Assembly: GCF_030128875.1 (NCBI RefSeq)
Contig: NZ_CP124620.1
Location: forward strand, 1,860,001 to 1,924,000
Length of the DNA: 64,000 nt
Direction: 5' to 3'
Source: Stenotrophomonas sp. BIO128-Bstrain
GTDB taxonomy: Bacteria; Pseudomonadota; Gammaproteobacteria; Xanthomonadales; Xanthomonadaceae
The position numbers and the translations under genes were made by a program. This document shows, one piece after another, positions 30,035 to 39,723 of this stretch. The notes beneath the pieces were generated by a model. The model was given only the letters and a program-made list of their open reading frames with translations. It was not told the DNA's origin and searched no databases. Positions within the stretch are counted from its first letter, which is position 1, and each line of letters starts with the position of its first letter.

Positions 30035-30982
30035 CTATCCCACATGCTCGGCCACTGCGGCAGGCGGACGATGCGCATGCGCGCACATCATCACGCCGGT
30101 GATCAGGCAGACGATGGCCACGGTTTCCATCAGGGTCGGCCAGCGCTGCTGCCAGGCAAACCCGTACAGCAGCGCGAACAGCGTTTCAAACACGATCATC
30201 TGGCCGGTCAGGGTCAGCGGCAGGTGGCGGCTGGCACGGTTCCAGCAGGCGTTGCCGAGCACCGAAGCGACCACCGCCACGCCCGCACTGATCAGCCAGA
30301 AGTTCAGCCACGCGCCGGGCGCATGCACCGTGGTGCTGGTCAGGAAGGCGCTGGGCACCAGCACCAGGGCGAGGCCGCCGGTGGTGATGCCGGTCAGCAG
30401 CGACCAATCGTGCCCGGACAGGTCCGGCCGGCGCGCCAGCCAGCGGCTGTTGCCGATCGAGTACACCGCCCAGGACAGCAGCGCGCCGATCGCGCACAGC
30501 AGGCCCAGCAGGCGGCGCCCGGCAGAGCCCTGTGCATGCTCGGCCATCAAGGCCTCATAGCCCACCAACGCCACGCCAAGCAGGCACAGCAGCAGCGCCG
30601 GCGCCAACCGCCGCAGTGGCACGGCGCCCTCCTCGCGCACGCCGGCGAGGGTCACCACCACCGGGATCAACCCCACGATCAGTGATGCGGCCGCGCCGCC
30701 GGCCCACTGCACAGCGTTGGCCAGCAGCAGGAAGTACACCAGGTTGCCGGCCAGGCTCAGCCACAGCAGGCCGCGCCACTCGGGCCAGGCCAGCCGATCC
30801 TTGAGCTGCCGCCAACGCGGTGCCAGCAGCACCACGGCAATCAGGCCGTACACCAGGTAGCGGCCGGCCGAGAGCTGCACCGCATTGAAGCTGTGCAGCA
30901 TCGCCGGGGCCAGGAACACCACGCCCCACAGCGCGCCGGCGGCGATGCCGTTGGCGATGCCCACTCCCATCGATCGATTCAT
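30035..30982 (-). CDS. EamA/DMT-family inner-membrane transporter
   Basis: 315 aa with about ten hydrophobic segments in two EamA repeats, beginning GIANGIAAGALWGVVFLAPA. Such proteins export or import small metabolites, often amino acids or nucleotides. Substrate not determinable. Adjacent to thrABC, but on an independent unit about 350 bp downstream of the leader region. Confidence 0.82.
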   Translation of the reverse strand: MNRSMGVGIANGIAAGALWGVVFLAPAMLHSFNAVQLSAGRYLVYGLIAVVLLAPRWRQLKDRLAWPEWRGLLWLSLAGNLVYFLLLANAVQWAGGAAASLIVGLIPVVVTLAGVREEGAVPLRRLAPALLLCLLGVALVGYEALMAEHAQGSAGRRLLGLLCAIGALLSWAVYSIGNSRWLARRPDLSGHDWSLLTGITTGGLALVLVPSAFLTSTTVHAPGAWLNFWLISAGVAVVASVLGNACWNRASRHLPLTLTGQMIVFETLFALLYGFAWQQRWPTLMETVAIVCLITGVMMCAHAHRPPAAVAEHVG

Positions 30983-31048
30983 TACGGCTCACGCATGTGC
31001 ATTGGCCGCGCAGTGTAGAAGCCGCGCCCGGCGGCGTCTTGACCCAGG

Positions 31049-31738
31049 CTACTGCCGCCGGAAGGCCTGCGGGGTCAGCCCGGTCTCCCGCCGCAGGGCG
31101 CGGGTCAGCGCGCTGTGCTCGGAGTAGCCGGCATCGAGCGCGATCGTGGCGATGCTGTCGGCACTGGTCAGCAAGCGGTGCTTGGCCCAGCGCAGCCGGC
31201 AGGCACTGAGCCAGGCGTGCGGCGGCACGCCGAACTCCTGCACGAACGCTGCATGCAGGCGACTGGCACTGATGCCGACCAGCGCGGCCATGCGGGCCAC
31301 GTTCCAGTCCGCGCCCGGGTTGGCGGACAAGCGGGTGCACAAGGCATGCAGACGCGCCGCACTGCCGGCGGGGGCGTACTGCTGCAGCAGTGTGGCCAGC
31401 AGCGCATCGCTGCCCTGCGGCGGCGTGCCGGACAACCCCTGCCGCAATCGCTTCGGCAGGGCCAGCCAGCGCTGCCGGCGCAGATGTTCCAGGGTGTCAT
31501 CATCGATCAGCCCCGCCGGGCAATCCACGATCAGCATCAGATGCTCGCCATCACCGGTCTGCGCATGCCCCTCGCCGGGCGCCACGAAGGCCCCCTGCAG
31601 CACATCCAGCCGGCCGCCGAAGGCGTCGACTTCAAAATCCAGATCACCGCGCAGCGGCAGCACCCATTGCGCAAAGTCATGCCGGTCCACATCGCTGGAC
31701 GTTCCGTAACACCGCAGGTGGCAGGCGCTGGCAAGCAT
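31049..31738 (-). CDS. AraC-family transcriptional regulator
   Basis: 229 aa from the ATG at 31738 (MLASACHLRCYG). A cupin-like sensor (about 15-110) is followed by two HTH segments: NVARMAALVGISASRLHAAFVQEFGV and SIATIALDAGYSEHSALTRALRRETG. The end LTPQAFRRQ is canonical. Ligand unknown. It probably controls the adjacent EamA transporter, 67 bp away on the same strand. Confidence 0.83.
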   Translation of the reverse strand: MLASACHLRCYGTSSDVDRHDFAQWVLPLRGDLDFEVDAFGGRLDVLQGAFVAPGEGHAQTGDGEHLMLIVDCPAGLIDDDTLEHLRRQRWLALPKRLRQGLSGTPPQGSDALLATLLQQYAPAGSAARLHALCTRLSANPGADWNVARMAALVGISASRLHAAFVQEFGVPPHAWLSACRLRWAKHRLLTSADSIATIALDAGYSEHSALTRALRRETGLTPQAFRRQ

Positions 31739-31828
31739 GGCGATAGTCTGCGCGCAGGGCGAAGGGCGCTGCAAGCCACCGCATCCGCGTACCATGGCGG
31801 CCGACCCGTACAACATGGAGCGTTCACC

Positions 31829-32317
31829 GTGGCCTGCAGCATCGTTCCCCTCAGTGACCGCCCCGACCTGCTACCCGTGCTGGCCCAGTGGTATTTCCAG
31901 GAGTGGGGAAGCCACGTACCGGGCCTGACCCTGCTCGATGAACAGCAGCGGCTGGAAGTCTTCCTTCAGGACGACGAGTTGCCCCTGCTGCTGATCGCCC
32001 TGGACGACGGGGTTCCGGTCGCCGCGGCGCAGCTCAAGTTCCATGAACGTACCGAACGCCCCGAACGCCTGCACTGGCTGGGGGGCGTCTACGTGCATCC
32101 GGCGCACCGCGGGCGCGGCCTCGCCGAGAAGGTCATCAGGGAATTGCTGGCACGCGGCCGTGCGCTCGGGGTACGAGATGTCTACCTGCAGACCGAAGCC
32201 GATGATGGCGGGCTGTATCGCCGCTTGGGCTGGGCACCGCTGGAATCGCTGCAGCATGCCGCCGGCATGCCGGTCCGGATCATGGTGCGCAGCGCCGCCG
32301 CCGACCGCATCGACTGA
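31829..32317 (+). CDS. GNAT-family N-acetyltransferase
   Basis: 162 aa from a GTG at 31829 with GGAG 8 bp upstream. Acetyl-CoA-binding motif A is GGVYVHPAHRGRGLAEKVIRELL, followed by LQTEADDGGLYRRLGW (motif B). Substrate unknown. Divergent from the AraC gene by about 90 bp. Confidence 0.8.
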   Translation: MACSIVPLSDRPDLLPVLAQWYFQEWGSHVPGLTLLDEQQRLEVFLQDDELPLLLIALDDGVPVAAAQLKFHERTERPERLHWLGGVYVHPAHRGRGLAEKVIRELLARGRALGVRDVYLQTEADDGGLYRRLGWAPLESLQHAAGMPVRIMVRSAAADRID

Positions 32318-32374
32318 ACGCGCGGCCGCGGCAGCCCGGTGGGGTAGTGAATCAATGCGTGGCCGATGAACGCG

Positions 32375-32662
32375 TCAGCGGAAGCGCACCGGCTGCGGCG
32401 CCGGACGGTCGGCCAGCGAGCCGAGCGTGAACGTGTACCCGGCCTCCTCCAGCAGCTTGCGCATGCGCAGCTCGGCACGCTTTGGGTAGGCGAGCGAGGT
32501 GGGGGCATGCAGCGCGTAGGAGGTCGATTTCCCGGGCAGCGTTTCGCGGGTCACCGAAGACTGATTGGTCTCGCACGCGTTGGCCCACAGGTCCATCAGC
32601 ACCTTCGGGCCGATGGATTGATTGTTGCTGAGACGAAGCGTCAGCCAACGCATGTGTTCCAT
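32375..32662 (-). CDS. Small protein of unknown function
   Basis: 95 aa from the ATG at 32662 (MEHMRWLTLRLSNNQSIG), with a second ATG 3 codons in. It is soluble, with no recognised domain. The reading frame continues open upstream to 32908 but overlaps the terminator at 32765-32794, so I reject the extension. Confidence 0.55.
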   Translation of the reverse strand: MEHMRWLTLRLSNNQSIGPKVLMDLWANACETNQSSVTRETLPGKSTSYALHAPTSLAYPKRAELRMRKLLEEAGYTFTLGSLADRPAPQPVRFR

Positions 32663-32764
32663 GACAAATCCAAGCGGCTCTTTGTCCCGAGTATGCACCA
32701 ATTCCCCTGCTACCGTTCGGGGCCGTCCGGTGCGCTGGCGGCCACCGGCGGTGTCGGGCAAAAA

Positions 32765-32794
32765 CGAACAGCCCCGGCAGGGCCGGGGCTGTTC
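32765..32794 (-). terminator. Rho-independent terminator of the four-helix-bundle gene
   Basis: CGAACAGCCCCGGC / GCCGGGGCTGTTCG form a perfect 14-bp stem with a 2-base loop (AG), and TTTTT follows on the minus strand. Confidence 0.85.
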
Positions 32795-32862
32795 GGGTAC
32801 CGCTTCAGGAAGCGGGCCACTGGCGACCATGGGGCATCGCCAGCGCACCGCCTGTCTGAAAC

Positions 32863-33387
32863 TCAGTGCTTCATGGCGTGCTTGCGGTCGCGCATCACGG
32901 CATGGCATTCCTGCACCTGCGGCAGCAGGCGCTGGACTTCCTGGCGCGCGGCCGGCGAGGTGTCGGCGTCGGTCAGGGTGTCCTTGAACGCCTTCAGCAG
33001 GCGATCTTCGGACTCTTCCAGCTCGGCCACGTAGCCGTACTGCTTGTCGCCCAGGGTGGCGCGCACCTTGCCGTAGAACTGCTGCATGGAACCGACGAAG
33101 GTGCCATGGTCGGCCGGCTTGCCGCCGGCGGCGACAACGGTGGCGCTCAGCGAGCGGACGATCTCATTCTTGACACCGGCGATACGGGTGAAGAGCGCCG
33201 CCAACTCGGCATCTTCGACCTTGCCTGCGGCCTCGGTGTAGAACTCCTGGCCATCGCGGGCGATTTCGATCAGGTCGTTCAAGTTATGCGCGGTCTTCGA
33301 TTCGGTATTCACTGCGATGTACTCCTGTTGGTCCGGTTTGACCCGTGTGTTGTTGTCGGGGTGAGTCGACTTTTCCGCATTGGCCAT
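32863..33387 (-). CDS. PA2169-family four-helix-bundle protein (DUF2383)
   Basis: 174 aa. The segment NLNDLIEIARDGQEFYTEAAGKVEDAELAALFTRIA is typical of the ferritin-like PA2169/DUF2383 family, usually linked to stress or envelope functions of unknown mechanism. The first 25 residues are polar and dispensable-looking; an internal start at NTESKTAHNL is possible. Confidence 0.75.
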   Translation of the reverse strand: MANAEKSTHPDNNTRVKPDQQEYIAVNTESKTAHNLNDLIEIARDGQEFYTEAAGKVEDAELAALFTRIAGVKNEIVRSLSATVVAAGGKPADHGTFVGSMQQFYGKVRATLGDKQYGYVAELEESEDRLLKAFKDTLTDADTSPAARQEVQRLLPQVQECHAVMRDRKHAMKH

Positions 33388-33481
33388 GAAGTCGGCGTGA
33401 CACTGAAATGCGAGTGTTCAGCGAGCTCAACGCACTGCGCGATGAATGTGCACGGCGCGTCGTCGAGGCGCGAAATGCGTG

Positions 33482-33751
33482 TTACTTCCCTGCCAGCCTG
33501 CGCTTGATCCAGGACAGACATTGCCCGGCAATGGCGGTGAGCAGAATCAGGGAATTGGTCACAACGAAGACGACCGATCCGGTTGCCGCGCTGTAGGCGA
33601 TGAACAACACCGAGGCCGTGATCTGACCGACGAACAACCACGTCGATACCGCTTCGGGATCGTCAGCCGTCCACTGCTTCCAGATCTGCCGCCACAACGT
33701 GGCGATCAGCACGGCCGTCGCCGCCCAGCCGAGCAGGTCAATGGTTTCCAT
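33482..33751 (-). CDS. SemiSWEET-like small membrane protein
   Basis: 89 aa with three hydrophobic helices. The pattern LGWAATAVLIATLWRQIWKQW, STWLFVGQITASVLFIAYSA and VVFVVTNSLILLTAIAG resembles the three-helix SemiSWEET/PQ-loop fold, including the conserved Asn in helix 3. The usual PQ is replaced by RQ. SemiSWEETs dimerise to pass sugars. It overlaps the GT2 stop by 1 bp, so it ends the six-gene cluster. Confidence 0.65.
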   Translation of the reverse strand: METIDLLGWAATAVLIATLWRQIWKQWTADDPEAVSTWLFVGQITASVLFIAYSAATGSVVFVVTNSLILLTAIAGQCLSWIKRRLAGK

Positions 33752-34467
33752 CAACGCGCCAGCAACGACAGCGGCGCCGCGTCGCCCACAACCACCTCGT
33801 CCGTCGCCAAGCCAACACGCTGTTCCAGCCGACGCAGGAACTCGCTGAAACCATGCGGTGCACGGGCGTGCCGACGTGCGCTGGTCATCACCCGCGGGCT
33901 GGCCAGGCGCGCCACCTGCATGCCGGCACCATGCATGGCCTGGATCAGCGCGACGTCCTCGCCGGTCGTCAGCGGCGCAAAACCGCCGCATTGCCGATAC
34001 GCCACCGCGCTGAAGCCCATGTTCGCGCCGTGGACGTGCGGATGCCCGTCCACCGCATGCTCGCCCTGCAGGAACTGCTCGCGCACGGCCTGCGGATAGT
34101 CCAGCCAGTCACCCACGGCCACCACGCCACAGAACGCGCTCGCACCGCATTGCAGCTGGCGTGCAAGCCAGTCCGGCGGGACCACGCTGTCGGCATCGGT
34201 GCAGCCGATCCAGCGGGCGCCCAAGGCCAGGGCGCGCTCGCTCGCCGCCGCGCGCGCGACGCCGACACAGCCGGCATCCACCGTGATCACCTCTACTCCG
34301 AAGCGCTCGCAGATCCACCCGGTGGCGTCGCTGCAACGATCCAGCGCCACCACGATCACCACCTGCTCGTCGCGCAGGGCAGGATGCAGCGCAGCCACCT
34401 TGAGCGACTGCAGGCAGGCTGCGATCAATTGTTCTTCGTTGTGCGCAGGAAGGGTCACCGCGATCAT
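33751..34467 (-). CDS. Family 2 glycosyltransferase
   Basis: 238 aa GT-A fold. The N-terminus reads IAVTLPAHNEEQLIAACLQSL, then the nucleotide-binding DAGCVGVARAAASERAL and the metal-binding CTDADSVVPPDWL. No membrane helix, so cytoplasmic. It overlaps the methyltransferase by 4 bp. Donor and acceptor unknown. Confidence 0.82.
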   Translation of the reverse strand: MIAVTLPAHNEEQLIAACLQSLKVAALHPALRDEQVVIVVALDRCSDATGWICERFGVEVITVDAGCVGVARAAASERALALGARWIGCTDADSVVPPDWLARQLQCGASAFCGVVAVGDWLDYPQAVREQFLQGEHAVDGHPHVHGANMGFSAVAYRQCGGFAPLTTGEDVALIQAMHGAGMQVARLASPRVMTSARRHARAPHGFSEFLRRLEQRVGLATDEVVVGDAAPLSLLAR

Positions 34468-35051
34468 CGCAGGCCCTCCCGCTCCGCCACCGAGGTGGTA
34501 TCGGCCGACCAGCCTTCCAGCAGCATGTCCTCGTCACGATAGGAAAACAGCCGTGGCAGGCCGTCATCCAGCTGGGCATGCACGAAGCTGGCGCTGCAGC
34601 GTGCCTGCTCGAACGGCACACGCCAATGACAGGCGATCACCACGCCCTGCGGCGTGAGTGACCGCACCACCTGCGCGGCCGTTTGCTGCATGTCCTCCGG
34701 AGACAGGTAGTAACCCATCTCACCAAGCACAATCAGATCGAAGCGCCCCGCTGGCCAGTCCTGTGGATGACGCGCCTGCTCGATGCTGACATGCGCATGG
34801 CGCCGCGTCATCGCGCGCGCGGCCAGGACCGCGCCGTCGCTCAGGTCGGTCGCGAGCAGTTGATCGCAGCGCTCGGCCAGGGCGGCGGTAAGCACTCCGT
34901 TGGAACAGCCCAGCTCCCAGCCACGGGCGAAGCGCTCCCGCGGCAGGCTGGCCAGGGTGAGCGCGCGCTTGCGCTGCTCATACCAGCGGGTGCGGTACTG
35001 GAAGGGATCGTCCTTCTCGTACAGCGCGTTGAAGTAGGCGATATCACTCAT
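34464..35051 (-). CDS. NodS-like SAM-dependent methyltransferase
   Basis: 195 aa. The N-terminus YFNALYEKDDPFQYRTRWYEQRK and the SAM loop WELGCSNGVLTAALAERC fit the NodS/class I methyltransferases, which N-methylate deacetylated sugars in Nod factors. DLIVLGEMGYYLSP is motif II. Its gene lies between a deacetylase and a glycosyltransferase, joined by ATGA overlaps. Substrate inferred only. Confidence 0.78.
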   Translation of the reverse strand: MSDIAYFNALYEKDDPFQYRTRWYEQRKRALTLASLPRERFARGWELGCSNGVLTAALAERCDQLLATDLSDGAVLAARAMTRRHAHVSIEQARHPQDWPAGRFDLIVLGEMGYYLSPEDMQQTAAQVVRSLTPQGVVIACHWRVPFEQARCSASFVHAQLDDGLPRLFSYRDEDMLLEGWSADTTSVAEREGLR

Positions 35052-35797
35052 CCGATCAGTACCTCGTAGTTCCGTTCGAAGCGCTGCAGCACGGCGGCCG
35101 GCAGGATGGGGTCGCAGTCCAGCCCCTCCACCGCGCCGGTCTGGGTCACGAATTGCTGGATGGCGTCGCGCTTGCGGTCCAGCAGGGCGTCATCCAGCGC
35201 AACACGCGTGGCCGACGCCCAGGCCGTCGGCGCCGCCTGCGGGTCCAGCCAGTGCCAGCCCCACACGGGATATTCCTTCAGGTCGGCACCGCGCTCACTG
35301 CATGCCTGGAGGCACGCACGCGCCACGGCTTCGTGGTCCGGATGGCCATCGAACCGCCACGGCGCCAGCACCAGATCGTCCCGCTGCAGCACGGCCGCCA
35401 ACTGCGCGGCGATCCACGCCTCATTGGCCGTTACCTCGCCATCGCCGATGTGCCAGGAGATACGCTCTGCGCCTGACAAGCCAAGGCAATGGAGCGCGTC
35501 ATCCAGCTCTGCCGCACGGGCGATTCGCAACCGCTCGGGCGACCATGCCGGTTGGTCGGGATAGCAGGCCTCGCCATCGGTGACCGAGACCACCATGACC
35601 CGCAGCCCGGACTGGTGTGCCAGCGCCATCAGGCCGCCGCAGGCGAGCACTTCATCGTCCGGGTGCGGGGACACCACCACCAGGCGCTGCGCATCGCCGA
35701 ACAGCGCCGCCGAGGATGCACCCGGCAGCGTCTGCAGCCAGGGCGATGCCGCCCATTGGGCTTCGGTGACGCCCCCGCCTTCAATCTGTCGATTCAC
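35048..35797 (-). CDS. PIG-L-family deacetylase
   Basis: 249 aa from a GTG at 35797 that overlaps the previous stop as GTGA. Zinc motifs are VVVSPHPDDEVLACGG (HPDDE) and FDGHPDHEAVARAC (HxDH). The family removes acetyl groups from GlcNAc-type substrates. Context suggests it prepares an amine for the methyltransferase next door. Confidence 0.85.
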   Translation of the reverse strand: MNRQIEGGGVTEAQWAASPWLQTLPGASSAALFGDAQRLVVVSPHPDDEVLACGGLMALAHQSGLRVMVVSVTDGEACYPDQPAWSPERLRIARAAELDDALHCLGLSGAERISWHIGDGEVTANEAWIAAQLAAVLQRDDLVLAPWRFDGHPDHEAVARACLQACSERGADLKEYPVWGWHWLDPQAAPTAWASATRVALDDALLDRKRDAIQQFVTQTGAVEGLDCDPILPAAVLQRFERNYEVLIG

Positions 35798-36786
35798 AGC
35801 GTCCACGTGCGGCCCTCGCGATGCATCAGGTTGCCGAGGTGCTGCCAATCGCGGTCGGCGTGGCTCTGGCGGATGAACACCGTCAGGTCGGCCCAGCGCC
35901 GGGCGTGTGCCGGGTCCATGCACATCGGCCCTGGCCCCAGCGCCCTGCCTACACGGTCCAGAGTCAGCGAGGCAGCCCGCTCCACCGCGCTGCGTGCCCG
36001 CACGATCTCGCTCTGATGCGGCAGCCCGGGTTGTGCATCGATCAACGCGGCCAGCTCGCGCAGCAGCGACGCACAGGGCGAGAGCGCCAGATCGATTTCG
36101 CCGAGCAGGCCGGATGCCGTACCCGGCTCATCGGCCCGTGCGCTGTGCAGCAACGGCTCGGCCAGTGCACTGGCGCCACCGAACCAGCACGCCGCGATGC
36201 CTGCGCCGCCGTGCCAGAAACCCGGTCGCTGCAGATAGCCATCCGCCGCCCCGACCTCCACGGCCGGCACCTGGTCAAAGCGCGCCGTGCCACTGGGAAC
36301 GCGCCCCATGCCCGTGGCCTGCCACGTCTGTGGCAGGAAGCTCACATTGGCGCGGCGCACGGGCACCAGGAACAGACGCGAGCGACCGTCATCGCGCACC
36401 GTCACAAGGGCATGGTCGACCCAGCCGGCGCCGGAGCACCACGGCTTGTCACCGGACAGCGTGCCGCTGGCCCGATCAAAGCGCAGGGTGGCCGCCGGTC
36501 CTTCGGCCGCCCACACGGCGCCCAACCGATCCCGGTCCGGGGCGGTTGCGCCCAGTTCTTCCAGGATCGCCTGCGCGTCATAGTGCGCTTCAAGCACTTT
36601 GGCCAGACATAGATCGCGGGCGGCGATATGCGCCAGCGCCTGCCAGCGCACCAACGTACCGCCGCTGCCGGGACGCGGCAGCGACGGCTGGTGCTCGATC
36701 CACGCGCGGGCCTGGGCCTGCAGGTCATCGCCATCGGTCACCGGTTGCGGAGACCCCGGCGGCACAAGAGAAGCCACGGCATTCAT
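35794..36786 (-). CDS. Acyl-CoA dehydrogenase-like protein
   Basis: 330 aa, shorter than ordinary acyl-CoA dehydrogenases (about 380). The FAD-type core is visible in RFDRASGTLSGDKPWCSGAGWVDHALV and the C-terminal helical domain ends WADLTVFIRQSHADRDWQHLGNL. It may act on a carrier-bound or sugar-linked acyl group in this cluster. Starts 2 bp before the upstream dehydrogenase stop region. Confidence 0.7.
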   Translation of the reverse strand: MNAVASLVPPGSPQPVTDGDDLQAQARAWIEHQPSLPRPGSGGTLVRWQALAHIAARDLCLAKVLEAHYDAQAILEELGATAPDRDRLGAVWAAEGPAATLRFDRASGTLSGDKPWCSGAGWVDHALVTVRDDGRSRLFLVPVRRANVSFLPQTWQATGMGRVPSGTARFDQVPAVEVGAADGYLQRPGFWHGGAGIAACWFGGASALAEPLLHSARADEPGTASGLLGEIDLALSPCASLLRELAALIDAQPGLPHQSEIVRARSAVERAASLTLDRVGRALGPGPMCMDPAHARRWADLTVFIRQSHADRDWQHLGNLMHREGRTWTL

Positions 36787-36787
36787 A

Positions 36788-37951
36788 TCAGGGCGTCAGG
36801 ATCACCTTGCGGCAATCCTCCTCTTTGCGGTCGAAGATCTCATAGCCACGCACGGCGTCTTCGAGCGACAGGCGGTGGGTCACGATCACGCCCGGATCCA
36901 GGCGGCCCTCGCCGATATGGTCGAGCAATTCGGGCATCAACTTCTGCACATGGGTCTGGCCCATCTTGAAGGTGAGGCCCTTGTCGAACGCATCGCCGAG
37001 CAGGAAGCCGTGAATGAAGCCGGCATACACACCCGGGATACTCACCGTGCCACCGCGACGCGTCGCCGCGATGCACTGACGGATCGCCACACCGCTGCTG
37101 CCTTCCACCTTGAGGGTGGTCAGTGCCGATTCCAGCGCACTGCCCTCGGCTTCAAAGCCGACCGCCTCGATCGTGGCATCCACGCCGCGGCCATTGGTCT
37201 GGGTGATGATGTACTCCGCCGGGTCCTCGACCTGGGTGAAGTCGATGGGGGTCACGCCGTAGGTCTGCTGCGCGAAGGCCAGGCGATACGGCAGATGGTC
37301 GACCATGAAGATCGTTTCCGCCCCCAGCAGGCGGCAGCACGCCGCACTCATCAGCCCGACCGGGCCCGCACCGAAGATCGCGACCGTGGAACCGGGCTTC
37401 ACCCCGGCGTTGATGGCGGCCTGGTAGCCGGTCGGCAGGATGTCGGAGAGGAACAGCACCTGCTCATCGGCGAGCGCATCCGGAATGCGCAGCGGACCGA
37501 CATTGGCCTTGGGCACACGCACGAACTCCGCCTGCCCGCCCGACACGCCGCCATACAGATGGCTGTAGCCAAACAGCGCCGCCGGGGGGCGGATGCCCTT
37601 CTGGTTCACCGCCGCGCCCTTGCCGGTGTTGGTCGTCTCGCAGGCCGCGAACTCGGCGAGACGGCAATGGAAGCACTCACCACAGGCGATCACGAACGGG
37701 ATCACCACGCGATCGCCCGGGCGCAGATCCATCACCCCGGCGCCCACCTCCTCCACCACGCCCATGAACTCATGACCCAACACGTCGCCGGTATGCAGAT
37801 CCGGGATCTTGCCGCGGTACAGATGCAGATCCGAGCCGCAGATCGCCGTGGCGGTCACGCGCAGGATGATGTCGTCGGGGGCGGCCAGCGCCGGATCCGG
37901 CACGGTATCGACCCGTACATCCTTGCTGCCGTGGTAAGTCAGTGCGCGCAT
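36788..37951 (-). CDS. Zinc-dependent medium-chain alcohol/aldehyde dehydrogenase
   Basis: 387 aa from the ATG at 37951 ([20 protein letters not shown]). Catalytic zinc ligands lie in [12 protein letters not shown] and [12 protein letters not shown], structural zinc in [17 protein letters not shown], and the NAD loop is [12 protein letters not shown]. It resembles glutathione-independent formaldehyde/threonine dehydrogenases. Located 1 bp upstream of the acyl-CoA dehydrogenase gene, so probably first in the operon. Confidence 0.87.
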   Translation of the reverse strand: MRALTYHGSKDVRVDTVPDPALAAPDDIILRVTATAICGSDLHLYRGKIPDLHTGDVLGHEFMGVVEEVGAGVMDLRPGDRVVIPFVIACGECFHCRLAEFAACETTNTGKGAAVNQKGIRPPAALFGYSHLYGGVSGGQAEFVRVPKANVGPLRIPDALADEQVLFLSDILPTGYQAAINAGVKPGSTVAIFGAGPVGLMSAACCRLLGAETIFMVDHLPYRLAFAQQTYGVTPIDFTQVEDPAEYIITQTNGRGVDATIEAVGFEAEGSALESALTTLKVEGSSGVAIRQCIAATRRGGTVSIPGVYAGFIHGFLLGDAFDKGLTFKMGQTHVQKLMPELLDHIGEGRLDPGVIVTHRLSLEDAVRGYEIFDRKEEDCRKVILTP

Positions 37952-38141
37952 AGCAAACTCCGTTGTCCAAGTACCTCTGTGGTACGTGGTACGGCGTGGC
38001 AGCGTCGTGACCGCCCCGTGTGCGGCGTGTCTAGCTGGGCAGAGGCGCCTCGCCGCAGGTCCGGCACGCATGGCGCGCGCCAGTGCGTGAGGACTGAATC
38101 ATTCATTCTGCTGCGGCGGCGGGCGCCGCTCGCGCTGGTCG

Positions 38142-38381
38142 TTACTCCGCCGGCGGCGCCGACGGTGTTTCCCGATCAGGCGGCAACTCCTGCGGCGGCG
38201 AGGCAGGCGCGGGATCACCCTCCGGTGGAATTTCCTGCGGCGGCTCCTGGGCGGGCGGATCGCCACGGCCGGGCGCTTCCACCGGCGGCGTGGGTGGCAT
38301 CGGGTCCGGCGTGGGGTCCGGCACCTGGGCGATCACGCTCTCGAGTGAAGAGGTGGATCCACTGCGTACTGTCGTGTCCAT
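38142..38381 (-). CDS. Small proline-rich protein of unknown function
   Basis: 79 aa, about a third proline, rich in PPE, PPQ and PAP triplets after residue 20. No signal peptide. Likely disordered. Weak support beyond an open frame and a plausible start. Confidence 0.45.
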   Translation of the reverse strand: MDTTVRSGSTSSLESVIAQVPDPTPDPMPPTPPVEAPGRGDPPAQEPPQEIPPEGDPAPASPPQELPPDRETPSAPPAE

Positions 38382-38473
38382 CGCGTATGTTCCTTCTGAA
38401 GGGCTGAGCTCGACGCTACGCGGCGCGCCGTCAACATCCAGCGACGGCGCCGCTGCCGAGCGAACGCCTCGGC

Positions 38474-38962
38474 TCAGTCATCGCCTTCGGAACGGCGCTT
38501 GTTCACCGTGATCTCGCCGGAGGTTTCCAGCACCGCCAGGTCCACCTGCCCGAAGCCCTCGCAGCCGTTGGCGCGCATCGCCACCTCCAGATCGGCCGGG
38601 CTGACATTGCAGCGTTTCACCTGGTCCCAGTAGATCGTGCCGTGCCGCGCCAGCACCACCGGGACCCCTTCCACGATCTCGTTGAGGCGCTTGCTGCGCG
38701 CGCCCAGAAAGCCGACGAACCAGTTCAGCCCGATCAGGGTGGCAGCCAGGATGAGCCCGCCGGGCAGCGAGGTGTCCTCACCGATCAACGAGTTCTGCAC
38801 GGCCGTGCCCAGCAGCACGATCACCAGGATGTCGAACGGGGTGGATTGCCCCATTGAGCGCTTGCCGCTCATGCGGGTCAGCAACAGCACCACCACGTAC
38901 ACCGCAACCGCGCGGACGACGAACTCCCACCATTCCATTCCCAGCTCGAACATCGCATGCAT
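38474..38962 (-). CDS. YetF/DUF421-family membrane protein
   Basis: 162 aa from the ATG at 38962; a start three codons later is also possible. Three N-terminal helices (VVRAVAVYVVVLLLTRM, FDILVIVLLGTAVQNSL, GGLILAATLIGLNWFVGFLG) precede a cytoplasmic DUF421 domain with VPVVLARHGTIYWDQVKRCNVSPADLE. Function uncertain; some YetF members are spore or stress membrane proteins. Confidence 0.82.
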   Translation of the reverse strand: MHAMFELGMEWWEFVVRAVAVYVVVLLLTRMSGKRSMGQSTPFDILVIVLLGTAVQNSLIGEDTSLPGGLILAATLIGLNWFVGFLGARSKRLNEIVEGVPVVLARHGTIYWDQVKRCNVSPADLEVAMRANGCEGFGQVDLAVLETSGEITVNKRRSEGDD

Positions 38963-38998
38963 GGCAGCAGCCTCCGTGTGGCGAGGTCTGGACGATAG

Positions 38999-39490
<492 letters not shown>

Positions 39491-39506
39491 TCAACGAGGA
39501 CATGTC

Positions 39507-39671
39507 ATGAACACGACACCGCGAGCCCCGGCCACGAAAGAAGACGACCAGCAGAAGAGCCACACGCCGGACAAGTTGAGGAACGATGACGCCCGGTGGA
39601 AGGACAAGGACATGCCGGAGGCGGAGCATGGGGCCAAGCCTGAGGATTATGAGCGGCCCGGGAAGGTGTAA
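39507..39671 (+). CDS. Small charged protein
   Basis: 54 aa, 16 bp after the previous gene and probably cotranscribed. Rich in Lys/Asp/Glu (KLRNDDARWKDKDMPEAE). Not recognised. Confidence 0.5.
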   Translation: MNTTPRAPATKEDDQQKSHTPDKLRNDDARWKDKDMPEAEHGAKPEDYERPGKV

Positions 39672-39723
39672 ATGCACCATTTGCTCAGCTACCATTCGCT
39701 CCCTAATTCAAGGAGGAATGGGT

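Noticed and set aside
31115..31828. Long N-terminal extension of the GNAT protein
   Set aside because: It is antisense to the AraC gene. A GTG with a good ribosome-binding site starts at 31829.
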